DNA from: Maratus speciosus
Taxonomy: Eukaryota > Arthropoda > Arachnida > Araneae > Salticidae
NCBI GenBank assembly: GCA_963932465.1
Contig: OZ010786.1
Coordinates: forward strand, 269,112,411-269,176,410
Length of the DNA stretch: 64,000 nt
Direction: 5' to 3'
The notes under the pieces are model-generated. The model saw only the letters and a list, made by a program, of their open reading frames with translations, did no database searches and had not been told where the DNA came from. The position numbers and the translations under genes were made by a program. Position 1 is the stretch's first letter. Each line of letters starts with the position of its first letter. This document shows, in pieces, positions 36,410 through 46,900 of this stretch.

Positions 36410-37560
36410 ATCATGCGTGAAGCATAGTTTTATGAAACACTTTCCAACACATCCAGAAAACTGTAAAGAAACTTTACCGTTAAAAAAGGTGAAAGAAGAT
36501 ATATAATTAAACTGTTTAAAAAACATATAATACATTTAAAAGTCTGTTTCAGGTAATTACCATCCATAGTAAAAAAATAATCGAATTACTCCCTGTAGTA
36601 TATGAGCTACATATTTCCATATATACTATATAGCATGCTAAAATTTATTTGAGTTGGAAAATTCATTTTTAGCAATTTTCGTCAATAGATAGAAATGCAC
36701 TCGAATTCTTTTGTACAGCCCTGCATACTATCTAAAGACTTGCATATATACCAGATATTAAGCTAAAATTTAATTCATGCAAAAACGCATAACACAACTT
36801 AAAATGCACTTACAGCAATTACCATCTGTAAACGAAAATGTATTCAGTTCTTTGCGTAGCCTAGTATATGAATTTATTTATACTTTAGAAACTTTTATTA
36901 GTATACTAAATATATTTTAGCTAGGAAATGCCTAACTGAATTTAAAAATACCGTTAAGCAATTTACGTCCATACACATTGATGATTAGAAATTAGTTTGA
37001 GTATACGATCAGCATAATTTATACGCAACGGGTATTATGCAAAAATTCAAATAAAATTAAAATGCAAACCAAAGTTGAAAACGCACTTTCAGCAATATAG
37101 ATAATAGTGTAACCGATTTTTTTTGTGTGTCCCTGTAAATGAACGATGAAGCAATGCACACCATATTTGTCAGTAAGCAAGTTAAAACGCATATCATTAA
37201 TGCATATAAATTTCATTATATCTGAAAGAGTGTAACAACATTAAAATGTACCGCAAATGATTTTTCCTGTAGACCATTATGCCATCGAATTATTTTGTTT
37301 GACTCTTTAAATGATTAATAACTGCTTTGTACCCCATATTCTACAAAAAGCATGTTTCAGTGCACTTTATAAATTTATATCAAATTTGTTATGTTTGATA
37401 TGCTGTAACATCATCGAAATGCACTTAAAACGATATTTTCCCTTTGACCTTAACGTAACGGAATACGTTTAACATTCCATGTAAGCGAAATATAATTGCT
37501 ACACCTTTCATTTTCAAAACCGATCATGCTATAACAAACGTCAATAATATACGAAAACAA
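36410..37560. repeat. Degenerate ~140 bp repeat family W, long array
   Basis: Units with 'GCA(C)TTTCAGCAAT', 'CCATC..TA.ACG.AAATG.ATTC' and 'GT(G)CAGCCCTG(T/C)ATA' recur at roughly 36520, 36650, 36785, 36930, 37065, 37240 and 37395. Spacing is 120-175 bp and units are strongly diverged. The array abuts the AGGTGCG element (copy 2). The short minus frame at 37019-37216 is repeat sequence. Confidence 0.55.
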
Positions 37561-38240
37561 ATCGGAAATGGTACGTCAAATGTGGCAAATGAGGTACGTT
37601 CGTACTATAACTAGTTTTATAAATATTCAGATCTTGGTGTTGCACTCTTATGCAAAAATACATGAATACAAAATTTATTACGATTAAACATATTAAGTTC
37701 AGTAATACGGAAATAATATGACTCCATCTTAAATAGGACGTAATCACCACGACAACCTTGAATCATCACCTATCATAGGATATTATTGAATTAATGACGT
37801 ATGATAGGATTTAATAGAGTGAGGAAAAATTTCATTAATATATTTTAAAGTTTTGATTCGATTTTCATAAAATTTGAAATGACTCGACAACATTTTGCAA
37901 CAATTATATTTATTAAATTTGAAATCATTAGTTAGTTTTTTGCGCTGTTATATGCAGACAGACGGACGGACGAACCAGACGACGACTACACTGTAAAAAA
38001 AAAATCCGTCAATATACACAAACTTTTCCGTAAAATTTTACGGAATAGTTTCATCTTTCTAAGAAAACAGTACAATTTCCGTAATTGACATTATGAGATT
38101 ATAAATCCGTGTAAATACAGTAAGTCTTCCGTAAAGTTTACGGAATGTTTCTGTATCGCTTTCAAAACAGTACAATTTCCGTAAATGATGTTTAGAAATA
38201 ACTGACATATTTGGAAAGTGAAGGAATTAATTGTTGTATG

Positions 38241-38884
38241 CAAGGACGGATCCAGCCCTTAATTTATGGGGAGGGGGGGATGCCTCTTTTTTTAGGGGGG
38301 GAAGGCTGGGGGTCACACCATTTCATGATCAATTTTTTTATTGAAGGCTATTCCCAAATTAAAACTGCGATTTTTCTGATACTTTCGTGAATTCATTTTC
38401 ATTCATAAATACAAAAAATTTGCATTAGTATTCGTAAATATATATATATATATATATTTCATTCAGATACCAAGAAATCGAAGCATTTCCCATTTTCTTA
38501 TAAATGCGAAGAGTGATTCAGAAATGTTGTCAAGTTAGCATTTTAAGCCAATTTTTAGGGCTTAAGAGTCACAGAAATGTCGTCATGAGGGAGCAATTAG
38601 CATTCGCGTCCGTAAATTTTGTTTAAAATGCCAAATTTTATGGAATTTTTATAAAGATCCTTTGCTTTTATTGAAAAATAGAAAACACTTTTTAATCACA
38701 TAGTTTCAGAATAAGTGCACTTGCAAATTTCTCGAGATTAAAAATATTTTCACGGATGTATCAGAAATTACCTAATTTTAATTTGAGTAGAGCTTTAAAG
38801 AGCCAGAGAGATCCAGATTGTTGAACGGGGATTGGTGTGTGTGTGTGGGGGGGGGGGGCTTCATGACCCTTGGATCCGCCACTG
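38241..38884. mobile_element. 644 bp element with 8 bp target duplication (hAT-like)
   Basis: GTTGTATG occurs directly before (38233-38240) and after (38885-38892). Ends CAAGGACGGATCCAGCC and CTTGGATCCGCCACTG are short imperfect inverted repeats. An 8 bp duplication with short CA.(T/G)G ends fits the hAT superfamily. The interior carries G-rich tracts and a TA microsatellite, with no transposase. The opposing frames at 38761-39036 and 38818-39012 straddle its right end and are not genes. Confidence 0.8.
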
Positions 38885-39667
38885 GTTGTATGTACTTGTC
38901 TTACAGTGATATTATTTTCAATGAAACTCCAATATTGGCTAAATGTGGCTCTATATTGAAAATATATCCAATGAATTCCCAATGTGTCGGTTTTACGTGG
39001 GTTTTCAAGTAAAACCGCTAAAAGTTTTGTCGCCATCTATGCATGTACATTTAAACTATATAGTACTTTAACACTGTAGTATTTTTCTTTCTTTCTTTCT
39101 TTTTAAATAAAAAGTTTTTAAATTGTTTTTACAATATTTAAAAAAATAATCTGATATTTAAATAAATTTTATTAATTCTTTTTAAGTTTCAGACAGTTGA
39201 GAAGGAAATGTTACAGTTTATTTTTCATAATGATTTTAAGATAATACTTATTATTAAAAAAAAAAAAAAGAAAAACTCTATTTTTAATTTTAATATTTTT
39301 TAATCTATTCACTTTAACGGATTCGCACATAAAACTTAAAACATATCTGAAACATAATAACGAAATTATAGATGTATATACAAATAAATAAATAAAAATA
39401 ATAGTACAATAAAATTTTTAAAATCTTGCAAAAAAGAAGCAATTATTATCTATAATACATTCTTTCGTGCACGTAATATTTTAAAGACTAATTTTTTCTT
39501 TTTATAAAGCATGAAATTAAAAAACTAAATTTTCAAAATTATTGAAATATTCAGAATTGTACACTCAATTGAAAAATATCTCCAACGAAAATACGTTCCT
39601 TGTTTAACATCGTGCCTTTACTTCATAAAAAGCATCTGAAATAAGTAATGATATTTGGAAACGTAAC

Positions 39668-39750
39668 TCGAGCCCCCAATGGCATGGTGGTTAAGAGCGC
39701 TATTCTGGTAGAGGCTGGTTCCCCAGTTTGATTCCACCCTAGGTAAGTGT
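39668..39750 (+). mobile_element. tRNA-derived SINE head
   Basis: TGGCATGGTGGTTAAGAGCG resembles a Pol III A box and AGTTTGATTCCAC, 36 bp downstream, a B box. The full cloverleaf does not pair, so this is a SINE-type promoter relic rather than a tRNA gene. It lies inside the 2.09 kb element. A T run (about 39850-39875) and a TA microsatellite (39905-39937) follow. Confidence 0.55.
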
Positions 39751-39901
39751 TGTTTCATTACTGTTATTTGAATAAATTAGAGATACGCTACCTTGATAAA
39801 CGTGTCCGTTGAAATTGATAAAGGTGTAAGTTTCTCAAAAAGTTATATGTTTTTTTTTTTTTTTTTTTTTTTTTTGCTTTTGAAACAAAAAATTTTAAAT
39901 G

Positions 39902-39941
<40 letters not shown>

Positions 39942-40112
39942 CGGAAAAATTTTTGAAAAAACGGAAAATTTTCTAGAATTTACGAAAAAAAACTTTTCCG
40001 TTAAAAAACGGAAATAGTACTGGCGTCTGGATTGCCAGTACTATTTCCGTTTTTTAACGGATTTTTTTTACAGTGTATAGCCGCTACAGTTTTGTATAAT
40101 AACGTGAGCACT

Positions 40113-40600
40113 TAATTACAGGGATATCCGATTATCTTAACCAGGGTTAGAGTACAAACAAACCGAAGTCGTAAACAATTTTCAATTGGAAACTGTTAAA
40201 CACGAAACAAAATATAAAAAAATTCAACATGTTTTCATACGCTGTAAAACAGGACAAATGGTAGGACTTAATTAAAGAAAATATACAATATCCTCTTCGT
40301 TATTTAACCATGATTCCAAAAAGTTTTCTTTATCTTTAGAAATCTTAGAATGCAAAGTATTTTCGATATTTGAAAAAAATCATTTATCAAAACAAAGTTT
40401 CTTTTGCAGCCACTGATTTTCGGAAGCGTTTGCAAGCATTTTTCATAGCGTGTTAATCGCTTTTTTCAATCCGGAATGTAGGTTTATCGGATGCTATCCA
40501 TTCTCAAATAAACATTTTCAGAAATATAAGTTATAATCCTAGCAGTAAATTCACCTTGAGTAAATAATTAAAATTCATATAAACAAGAAAGAAAAGAATC
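40113..40600. other. Unrecognised AT-rich sequence
   Basis: Starts with a GGGTTAGAGTACAAACAAACCG segment related to the W family tail. Nothing else recognised. Confidence 0.4.
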
Positions 40601-40798
40601 ATGCGTCAAGCATAGATTATGAAACGCTTTCCAACACATTCAGAATAATGTAATAAAACTGCACAGTTCAAAAAGTTAAAATATTATGTCTAATTCAACC
40701 ATATGGAAACGCATAACACATTTTAAAACGCAATTTCAGCTGTTCCCATCTACAATCGGAAAATTATCCAAAGTCTTTGAGCAGCTCTGTATATAATA
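40600..40798. repeat. Repeat family W, left part interrupted by Helitron D
   Basis: GAAACGCTTTCCAACACATT, then AACGCATAACACATTTTAAA and GAGCAGCTCTGTATATAATA. The unit stops at the Helitron boundary and continues at 43514 with TATAGATTTATA. Confidence 0.65.
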
Positions 40799-43513
40799 CT
40801 AGCAAACCCCGCGGCTTTGCTCGCGTAATATTTAAAATATGCCAAGTGATATTTATCTGTCTAATTTTTATTAAAAGGTACTAACTAAATTTTTATTTTA
40901 TTAAAAGATAATATTTTATTTTATTAAAAGGTACTTATTACTTTTAGGAATAATTAAAAAAATTACTATTTAAAACACAGTTTGATTAAACATCATTTAC
41001 ACTGCATAAGGAAGAAATGAGACTTAAATTAATAAAATGAAATAAAACTAAATAAATAATAATTTAGAAAATATTTTGAAACTTTTATGCTCAATTAATA
41101 CGCTCATTTCAGTATTCATTTGATGTTTTGAATTTTTTAGAAACCATCTTCTTACATCTTAAAATTAACCATCATGTCAAATTCCAAGTCCTACCACCTC
41201 TCTCAACATAAAGGGCTCCGTTGAAATAGGAACTGTCACCATTAATTTGTCAACATTAATTTTAAAATTGGTTTGTTATTTCCTAATATTCCACAGAAAC
41301 GTAATTTAAAAAGCTTTTAAAGGACTTTTTTAGAGCGTTTGTTGTTCCTGTGAACACCAGGTGGTAGAATCATCGGCATAAAATATAGCCTGTGTAGGAT
41401 CAGAGACTATTACCATTGATTCGCAACTATTACTTTTATATTCTGTTTATATTCCCTGAAATTGCGTAGAAATCGTAATTTAGGACTTTTTTTAGAATGC
41501 TTTTCGCACCTCCCCTTCACTTCACCCCTTTTTAATTCGAATTTATTTTCGACAGTCCTTCGAGGGCATTTATATTTTATAAGTAACTACCATGCCATAT
41601 TTAAAATTTCTAGTCTTTTCAGTATCACAGAAATCGCAATTTAGAAAGTTTTTAGCTACTGCAACCCTCTGGTGGTAGTGTCACAGACATAAAATATAGC
41701 TTATGTTTGAGCAAGTTCTATCACCAACAATTTGTCATCATTATTTTTTTAATCGGTTTGATATTTGATACGATTACATAAAAATTGCAATTTATAACGC
41801 TTTTCGCTCACTTCATCTTTTTAAATTTGAAATTTTCTTTCGACATTTCTTAGAAAGCAGTTGCATCTTGTAAGTAAATACCATGCCATACTTCAAAGTG
41901 TTAGACCCTTCAGTTATGCAAAAAACGCAAATTAGAATATGTTTTGCTTTTGCAACCCTCAGATGGTAGTGACAGCAACATAAAATATAACCTATGTTAT
42001 AGCAGGGACTGTCACCATTGATTTGCAACCATTACTTTTGAAATAGCTTTGGAATTTCCTGAGATTGAGTAGAAATCGCAATTTAGAACGTTTTTAGAAC
42101 GCTTTTCGCGCATTTTCACCCCTTTTTAAATTTCCATTTTTTTCGAAACTGTTCTTAAAGATCATTTATATGTAATAAATATGTACCTTGCCTAATTTTA
42201 AGTTGCTAGCCCCTACCGATCACAAAAATCGAAATTTGGAACGCTTTTTTGCTCCTGCAACGTCTAAGTGATAGTGATACCGACTTAAAATAGCGTCTAT
42301 GTTAGAGCAGAGGCTGTCAGCATGAATTTCTTACCATTACTTTTGAAATCAGTTTGATTCTTCCTGAGATATTGGTGACAAATAGGCATTTAGAACGTTT
42401 TTAGAACGCTTTTCGCTCATTTTGCTCCTGCATCTCCTCTGGGGTAGTGGAAACAGATATAAAATATAGCCTATCTTGGAGCAAGATCTGTCCCCATCAT
42501 TTTTACACCACTATATTTGAAATCGGTTCAGTATTTCCTGAGATTGCTAGAAATCGCAATTTAGAACGTTTTTTACAACGTATTTGCGCATTTTGACCCC
42601 CCCCCCCTTTAAAATTTCGACTTTTTTAGGAAATGTCTTTAGAGATCATTGATATCTTATAACTAACTACCATTCTAAATTTCACGATTCAAGGCCCTTC
42701 CGTCACGCAAAAACCGCAATTTAGAACGTTTTTCTCCTGCACCCCCTTTGGGGTAGTGGCAACGACATAAAACATAGCCTATGTTGGAGCAAACGTTGTG
42801 ACTATCATTTTGACGCCAATATTTTTTAAATCGGTTTGGTATTTCCTGAGATTATGTAGAAACTACCATTTAGAACGTTTTTTAGAACGCTTTTTGTGCA
42901 TTTTCACCCCTTTTAAATTTCGAATTGTTTAAGAACTGTTCTTAGACATCATCCATATCTTATAAGTAACTAATATTCCAAATTTCATATTTCTAGGCCC
43001 TTCAGTAACGCAAAAATCGCATTTTTAGAACGTTTTTTGCTCCTACACCCCCTTTACGGTAGTGGCACCGACATAAAATATAGTCTATCTTGGAGCAAAC
43101 GTTGTCACTATCATTTTGACACCAATATTTTTTAAATCGGTTTGGTATTTCCTGAGATTATATAGAAACTACCATTTAGAACGTTTTTTAGAACGCTTTT
43201 TGTACATTTTCACCCCTTTTAAATTTCGAATTGCTTAAGAACTGTTCTTAGACATCATTTATATCTTATAAGTAACTAATATTCCAAATTTTATATTTCT
43301 AGGCCCTTCAGTAACGCAAAAATCGCATTTTTAGAACGTTTTTTGCTCCTGCACCCCCTTTGGTGTACTGGCACCGACATAAAATATAGCCTATGTTCTA
43401 AGTTGGACTAACATCATCATTTTGATACCATTTCTTTTGGAATCGGTTCGGTAGTTCCTGAGCTTACCTCCTACAAAAAAACATTTTTTTCCTCTTTATA
43501 ATAGGAGTATAGA
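40799..43513 (-). mobile_element. Non-autonomous Helitron D with internal tandem array
   Basis: On the minus strand it starts TCTATACTCCTATTATAAAG at 43513. It ends with a CGAGCAAAGCCGCGGGG-type hairpin region and CTAG at 40802-40799. A precedes and T follows. The flanking repeat W reads continuously across the two junctions, which supports a clean insertion. No Rep/helicase frame. Confidence 0.8.
41370..43420 (-). repeat. ~305 bp tandem array inside Helitron D
   Basis: ATAAAATATAGC-type landmarks occur at about 41382, 41689, 41980, 42284, 42456, 42765, 43069 and 43375. Spacing is about 305 bp except for one 172 bp unit (internal deletion). Each unit also has TTTAGAACGTTTTTAGAACG and a CACCCC(T)n tract. 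The rightmost units are the most alike. Confidence 0.8.
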
Positions 43514-44170
43514 TATAGATTTATATCTATTAACTTCATGCATGCCAAAATTTAGTTACTCTTGAGTTGAAAATTCCCCTTCAGCAATTTCCGCTAATAA
43601 GGAGAATGGTAAGTGAATTCTTTTCTGCAGCCCTTTATATGAGCTATAGAATTTATGTACAACGATTAACATGCAAAAAATTAGTTAAATTTAAAAGCGC
43701 ATGCCGAATTTTATAACGCACTTTAAGCAATTATTACTCAAAGACAGTAGACTCTGTAACCGATTTGTTTTGCGTGTCCCTGTAAATGAACGACAAGTGC
43801 TATGAATGCCCTATTCTTTCGTAATCATCTTGGAGTGAAATTCATTTATTTATATCAGTTTCAATACATTTGAAATAACGTAATCTCATTAAAATATTCT
43901 GCAATCAATTTTTACCCATACGAGTATAGTACCATAATGTAATGAAATTCTTTTGAGTATGTAAATGAACTATTAATCCTACATACTTTAAACATAATAC
44001 CAAACACGCCTTGGTGACCCTAAATAAAGTTTAACAATGCCATGAAAATCTCAGTATATTTACCGGAGTTAGAGCGTGGACAGACGGGCAGACGGACTCA
44101 CGGCCATACGGACAGACAAACCGAATGCATAAACACGTTTCAACTTTGTTATAAAGTGTTAAAAAGCACA
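43514..44170. repeat. Repeat family W, right part after Helitron D
   Basis: Continues the interrupted unit, then CTGCAGCCCTTTATATGAGC, CTGTAAATGAACGA and a CGGACAGACAAACCGAATGC tail. Ends close to 44170. Confidence 0.6.
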
Positions 44171-44905
44171 GGTAACAATATTTAAATACCCACTGATGGC
44201 GGCTGTGTGGTAGCTGAAAATGGTTTTTAATGTATTTTTTAAATATTTCTAATGTATTTTAAATAATTTATGTATGCTCCTGCAAATAATTTTAGTGCAT
44301 TTATTTGTGCTTTTCTATATGAATTTTAAACATTTTCATGTTCTACAAACATGTTTCACAGATAAACATGATATATGAACAGCATTAACAATGACATTAA
44401 AATAAATATTATTTTGTTGCTCTTGCATATTTAAACTCAATTGCGGCAATTTAAAATGTTTAATTGCGAATGGATAGCGTTCTAGAAATCGATATGCTGG
44501 TTTGGAAAAACTGATTATTACAGTATAAAAATCGATTGGGAAACTTTTCCGAAAATCAGGAGCAAGAAAAGAAACTTTGTTTTTATAAACGCTTCTTTAA
44601 ATCTCGAAAATAAATTTGTTTTCTGAGCTTTCTAAAGATAAAGAAACTCTTTTCGAAATCTTGGGTGACTCGGAAGAGGTTACTGTGTATTTTCGTTGGT
44701 GATTATATTATATTTTCTTACGAGAAAGGTCTCCTTAAAGCGCTTACTCATAATATTTTAAAAATAAGGCTAACGAAACTAGTTACCTATGTAATAAAGG
44801 ATTGGTCAAGTTTAGCGGCGGAATTCCGTTAGAAAGTCTGTAAAAAAATAAAATACTTTCTAATATTTGGCGCGAAAATACGAACGCGCCGGGCGAATTT
44901 TAATG
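44171..44905. other. Unrecognised AT-rich sequence
   Basis: No frame or boundary recognised. A small GC patch (GCGCGAAAATACGAACGCGCC) at about 44870-44891 can fold as a short hairpin. Confidence 0.4.
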
Positions 44906-45005
44906 CACACATAAATAACGCCTGCATTCAACAGTTAAAGGTATATATAAATAGTATACAGACAGACATACATACAATAATTACAATAATTTTTTTTTTG
45001 TTATT

Positions 45006-45083
45006 TGTGTGTATTTTATTATATATTGTAGTATGTGTGTTTTATTATATATTGTAGTATGTGTGTTTTATTGTATATCGTAG
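45006..45083. repeat. 26 bp x 3 minisatellite
   Basis: Units of the form TATGTGTGTTTTATTATATA plus TTGTAG at 45006, 45032 and 45058. The third differs at two positions. Located between the left arm and the tRNA-like gene. Confidence 0.85.
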
Positions 45084-45199
45084 ATCGATGTAATAGTAAA
45101 ATCTAATCATCGTTGTCCGGTCATCCAAGGCTATCGTATAGATGGCTGGTGACTTCTCCAACATGGTTTATTAATGAGAAATTGCAGACCCAGGTACTG

Positions 45200-45271
45200 G
45201 CCGGAGTGGCTCAGTGGTGAGAGTAGCAGTCTTGTATACTGTAGTCCGGGGTTCGATTCCTGGCTCTGGCC
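45200..45271 (+). tRNA. tRNA-Thr(UGU)-like gene or pseudogene
   Basis: A cloverleaf can be folded by hand. The acceptor stem GCCGGAG/CTCTGGC has 7 pairs (one G-T). The D stem is GCTC/GAGT with an 8-base loop. The anticodon stem GCAGT/ACTGT has 5 pairs with loop CTTGTAT, giving anticodon TGT. Variable region is 4 bases. The T arm CGGGG-TTCGATT-CCTGG has one G-G mismatch and one G-T pair. A box (TGGCTCAGTGG) and B box (GGTTCGATTCC) are both close to consensus, and a T5 Pol III terminator lies at 45274-45278. No intron. Odd points are discriminator C73, the T-stem mismatch and the location between the arms of an inverted repeat. It could be a working gene carried by an element or the head of a tRNA-derived SINE. 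Confidence 0.6.
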
Positions 45272-45273
45272 TA

Positions 45274-45278
45274 TTTTT
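45274..45278 (+). terminator. Pol III T5 terminator
   Basis: TTTTT begins three bases after the tRNA-like 3' end, the usual distance for Pol III termination. Confidence 0.5.
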
Positions 45279-45372
45279 CATTCTATTTGGGTTTATTTTA
45301 ATTATTGTATGTATATCTGTATAATATTTGTATATACCTTTAACTGTTGAATGCAGGCGTTATTTATGTGTG

Positions 45373-46208
45373 TTTTATTATATTTTAATGCATCTTAAAA
45401 CTGCATGTTAAATGATTATTCGGATGCACGGTACTTAACGAATTTAAACTTAATGAAATAGTTTATTATTTTTTCTATAAGCTTATTTAATATGTAAAAG
45501 TTGTGTGTTTCTGAAGTTATTAAACTTCCGGCTAGATAAGTTTAAGTGTATTTTAAAATGAACTCTCCCTCTTGACTCCATTTCGATATAATTCGTTGTT
45601 CCCATGGCAAAAAATACTTTTCTCTTGTTGTGACCGAAACTAGCAATATCGAAGTCAAATTGACAGTGCTCGGGAACGGATCTTAATTTTGAGTTTGAAA
45701 CAATTTTAATCCATTTTAATTTTGTTCTAAACCGTCTTCAAATGGTTTTTAAATTTCATTATATATACATATAAACGTATACGACAAAACCGTAGTTATA
45801 AAAGTGCACTTATTTAAATTAAATTTACTTAAACTAGTTCAGTATGAAGAGTAGAAAAAGTTTTTCCTTAAAGAGTATGTATCATAAAAGCGTTTTTTTT
45901 TAAAAAAAAAAAAGTTGCAAGGTGTCGCCAAACAGCGATAAATCGCCAAGAAAAAGATTTTTAAATTATTTTTTATGGACGCTATATCGAGGTTCCGCCA
46001 GAATTTTTGTAATAAACGTACTATATATCCTCATGACAAGAACATTCTGGAATTAATAATTTTTTTTTCTTCTGAATATGTGCTTATGTCGATCTTCCTT
46101 GTTAGACTATGAAACATTTGTCTTTTATTTTTTTTAGCGTAGCCTTAAAAAGTTTCAATTTTTCAGTAATTTGAATTTTTGTCAAATATTTATTGAATTC
46201 ATAATGCA
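45373..46208. other. Unrecognised AT-rich sequence
   Basis: Holds two TCGCCAA motifs (45927, 45952) flanking a CAGCGATAAA. No gene seen. Confidence 0.4.
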
Positions 46209-46603
46209 TAATAGACCGGGAGGCGACAGCACAGATAATCACCTCATCGAATTCATGGCTGAAATTCCAGAATTATTTAAAACTCAACTCGCTTATTAAA
46301 GCGCAATCAGTCTGCCATGCCCTATCTTGGTAGAAAATACCTGAAAACCCGATTTTAGCAGTTGACTCGTAGGTTTACCATTGTGTGTTCCTGCTACCAG
46401 TCCTCCATGTTTTCATATCTTTGGGTGCAGGATAACCCAATGGTAAACCTACGAGTCAATTGCTAAAATCGGGGTTTTCAGGTGTTTTCCACGAAGATAT
46501 GACTTGGCAGACCGATATGCAAATCGAGTTTTAATTAATTCTGGAATTTCAGCCTTGAACTCGATGAGGTGATTGTATGTGCTACCTCCTCCCGCTGTAT
46601 AGC
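46209..46603. mobile_element. ~395 bp fold-back element
   Basis: TAATAGACCGGGAGGCGAC at the left faces TACCTCCTCCCGCTGTATAG at the right. Inner arms AATCACCTCATCGA/TCGATGAGGTGATT, CTGAAATTCCAGAATTA/TTCTGGAATTTCAG and GACTCGTAGGTTTACCATTG/CAATGGTAAACCTACGAGTC pair closely around a ~50 bp centre. A truncated relative lies at 17570-17760. Confidence 0.8.
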
Positions 46604-46687
46604 ACTCCTTTGAAGAATCTCTTGTTCGAAAAACAGAAATAATTAAAAATATTTTTAAAAGTCTATTGTTCCTTTAGAGTATCGCCA

Positions 46688-46900
46688 CTAGCTATATATT
46701 ATAAAGGAAAAATATGTCAGTCCGTAACGCTGACGTCATTTTGATGGTGGCATCACCAGACGATTCAATTTAAGTTTTACTGCAATTTTTTTAACTTATA
46801 AATACCGCATATTTTCAATTTTTACACCGTCAAATGGGGTAAAATATGTACTCTCAAATGCAATTTATTTAAAAACTACATAGCAAATTGTTTCAAAACT
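46688..46900 (+). repeat. Dispersed repeat family X, diverged head
   Basis: CTATATATTATAAAGG, GTCCGTAACGCTGACGTCAT, TTTTTACACCGTCAAA and AATGCAATTTATTTAAAA follow the order seen at 19857-20060. The matching 3' end is unclear. Confidence 0.6.

Larger units (their letters stand above)
37989..40075. mobile_element. 2.09 kb TA-flanked element with CACTGTAAAA ends
   Basis: CACTGTAAAAAAAAAATCCG at the left pairs with CGGATTTTTTTTACAGTG at the right. TA is duplicated at 37987-37988 and 40076-40077, and the empty site is visible in copy 3 of the host element (CGACGACTATAGG). CCGTAAA/TTTACGG motifs recur near the left end and CCGTTTTTTAACGG near the right. No transposase frame is left. Confidence 0.8.
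37592..40112 (-). mobile_element. AGGTGCG-TIR element, copy 2, split by an insertion
   Basis: Left end AGGTACGTTCGTACTATAAC. The interior is homologous to 49107-49550 up to CGACGACTA (37988). Homology resumes after a 2.1 kb insertion with TATAG.CGCTA... and a decayed end AACGTGAGCACTT near 40112. Without the insertion the element would be about 430 bp, close to copies 1 and 3. Confidence 0.7.
44906..45372. mobile_element. 467 bp inverted-repeat element carrying a tRNA-like gene
   Basis: CACACATAAATAACGCCTGC at the left is the exact inverse of GCAGGCGTTATTTATGTGTG at the right. Pairing continues through ATTCAACAGTTAAAGGTATA and, less perfectly, ACATACAATAATTA, giving arms of ~85 bp. A tRNA-Thr-like sequence and a three-unit 26 bp minisatellite sit between the arms. 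No protein frame. Confidence 0.75.

Noticed and set aside
38761..39036. Opposed 91- and 64-codon frames
   Set aside because: They straddle the right end of the 644 bp element and its target duplication, so neither can be an old gene.
39668..39750. tRNA gene
   Set aside because: A and B boxes are present but the acceptor and T stems do not pair; better read as a SINE head.
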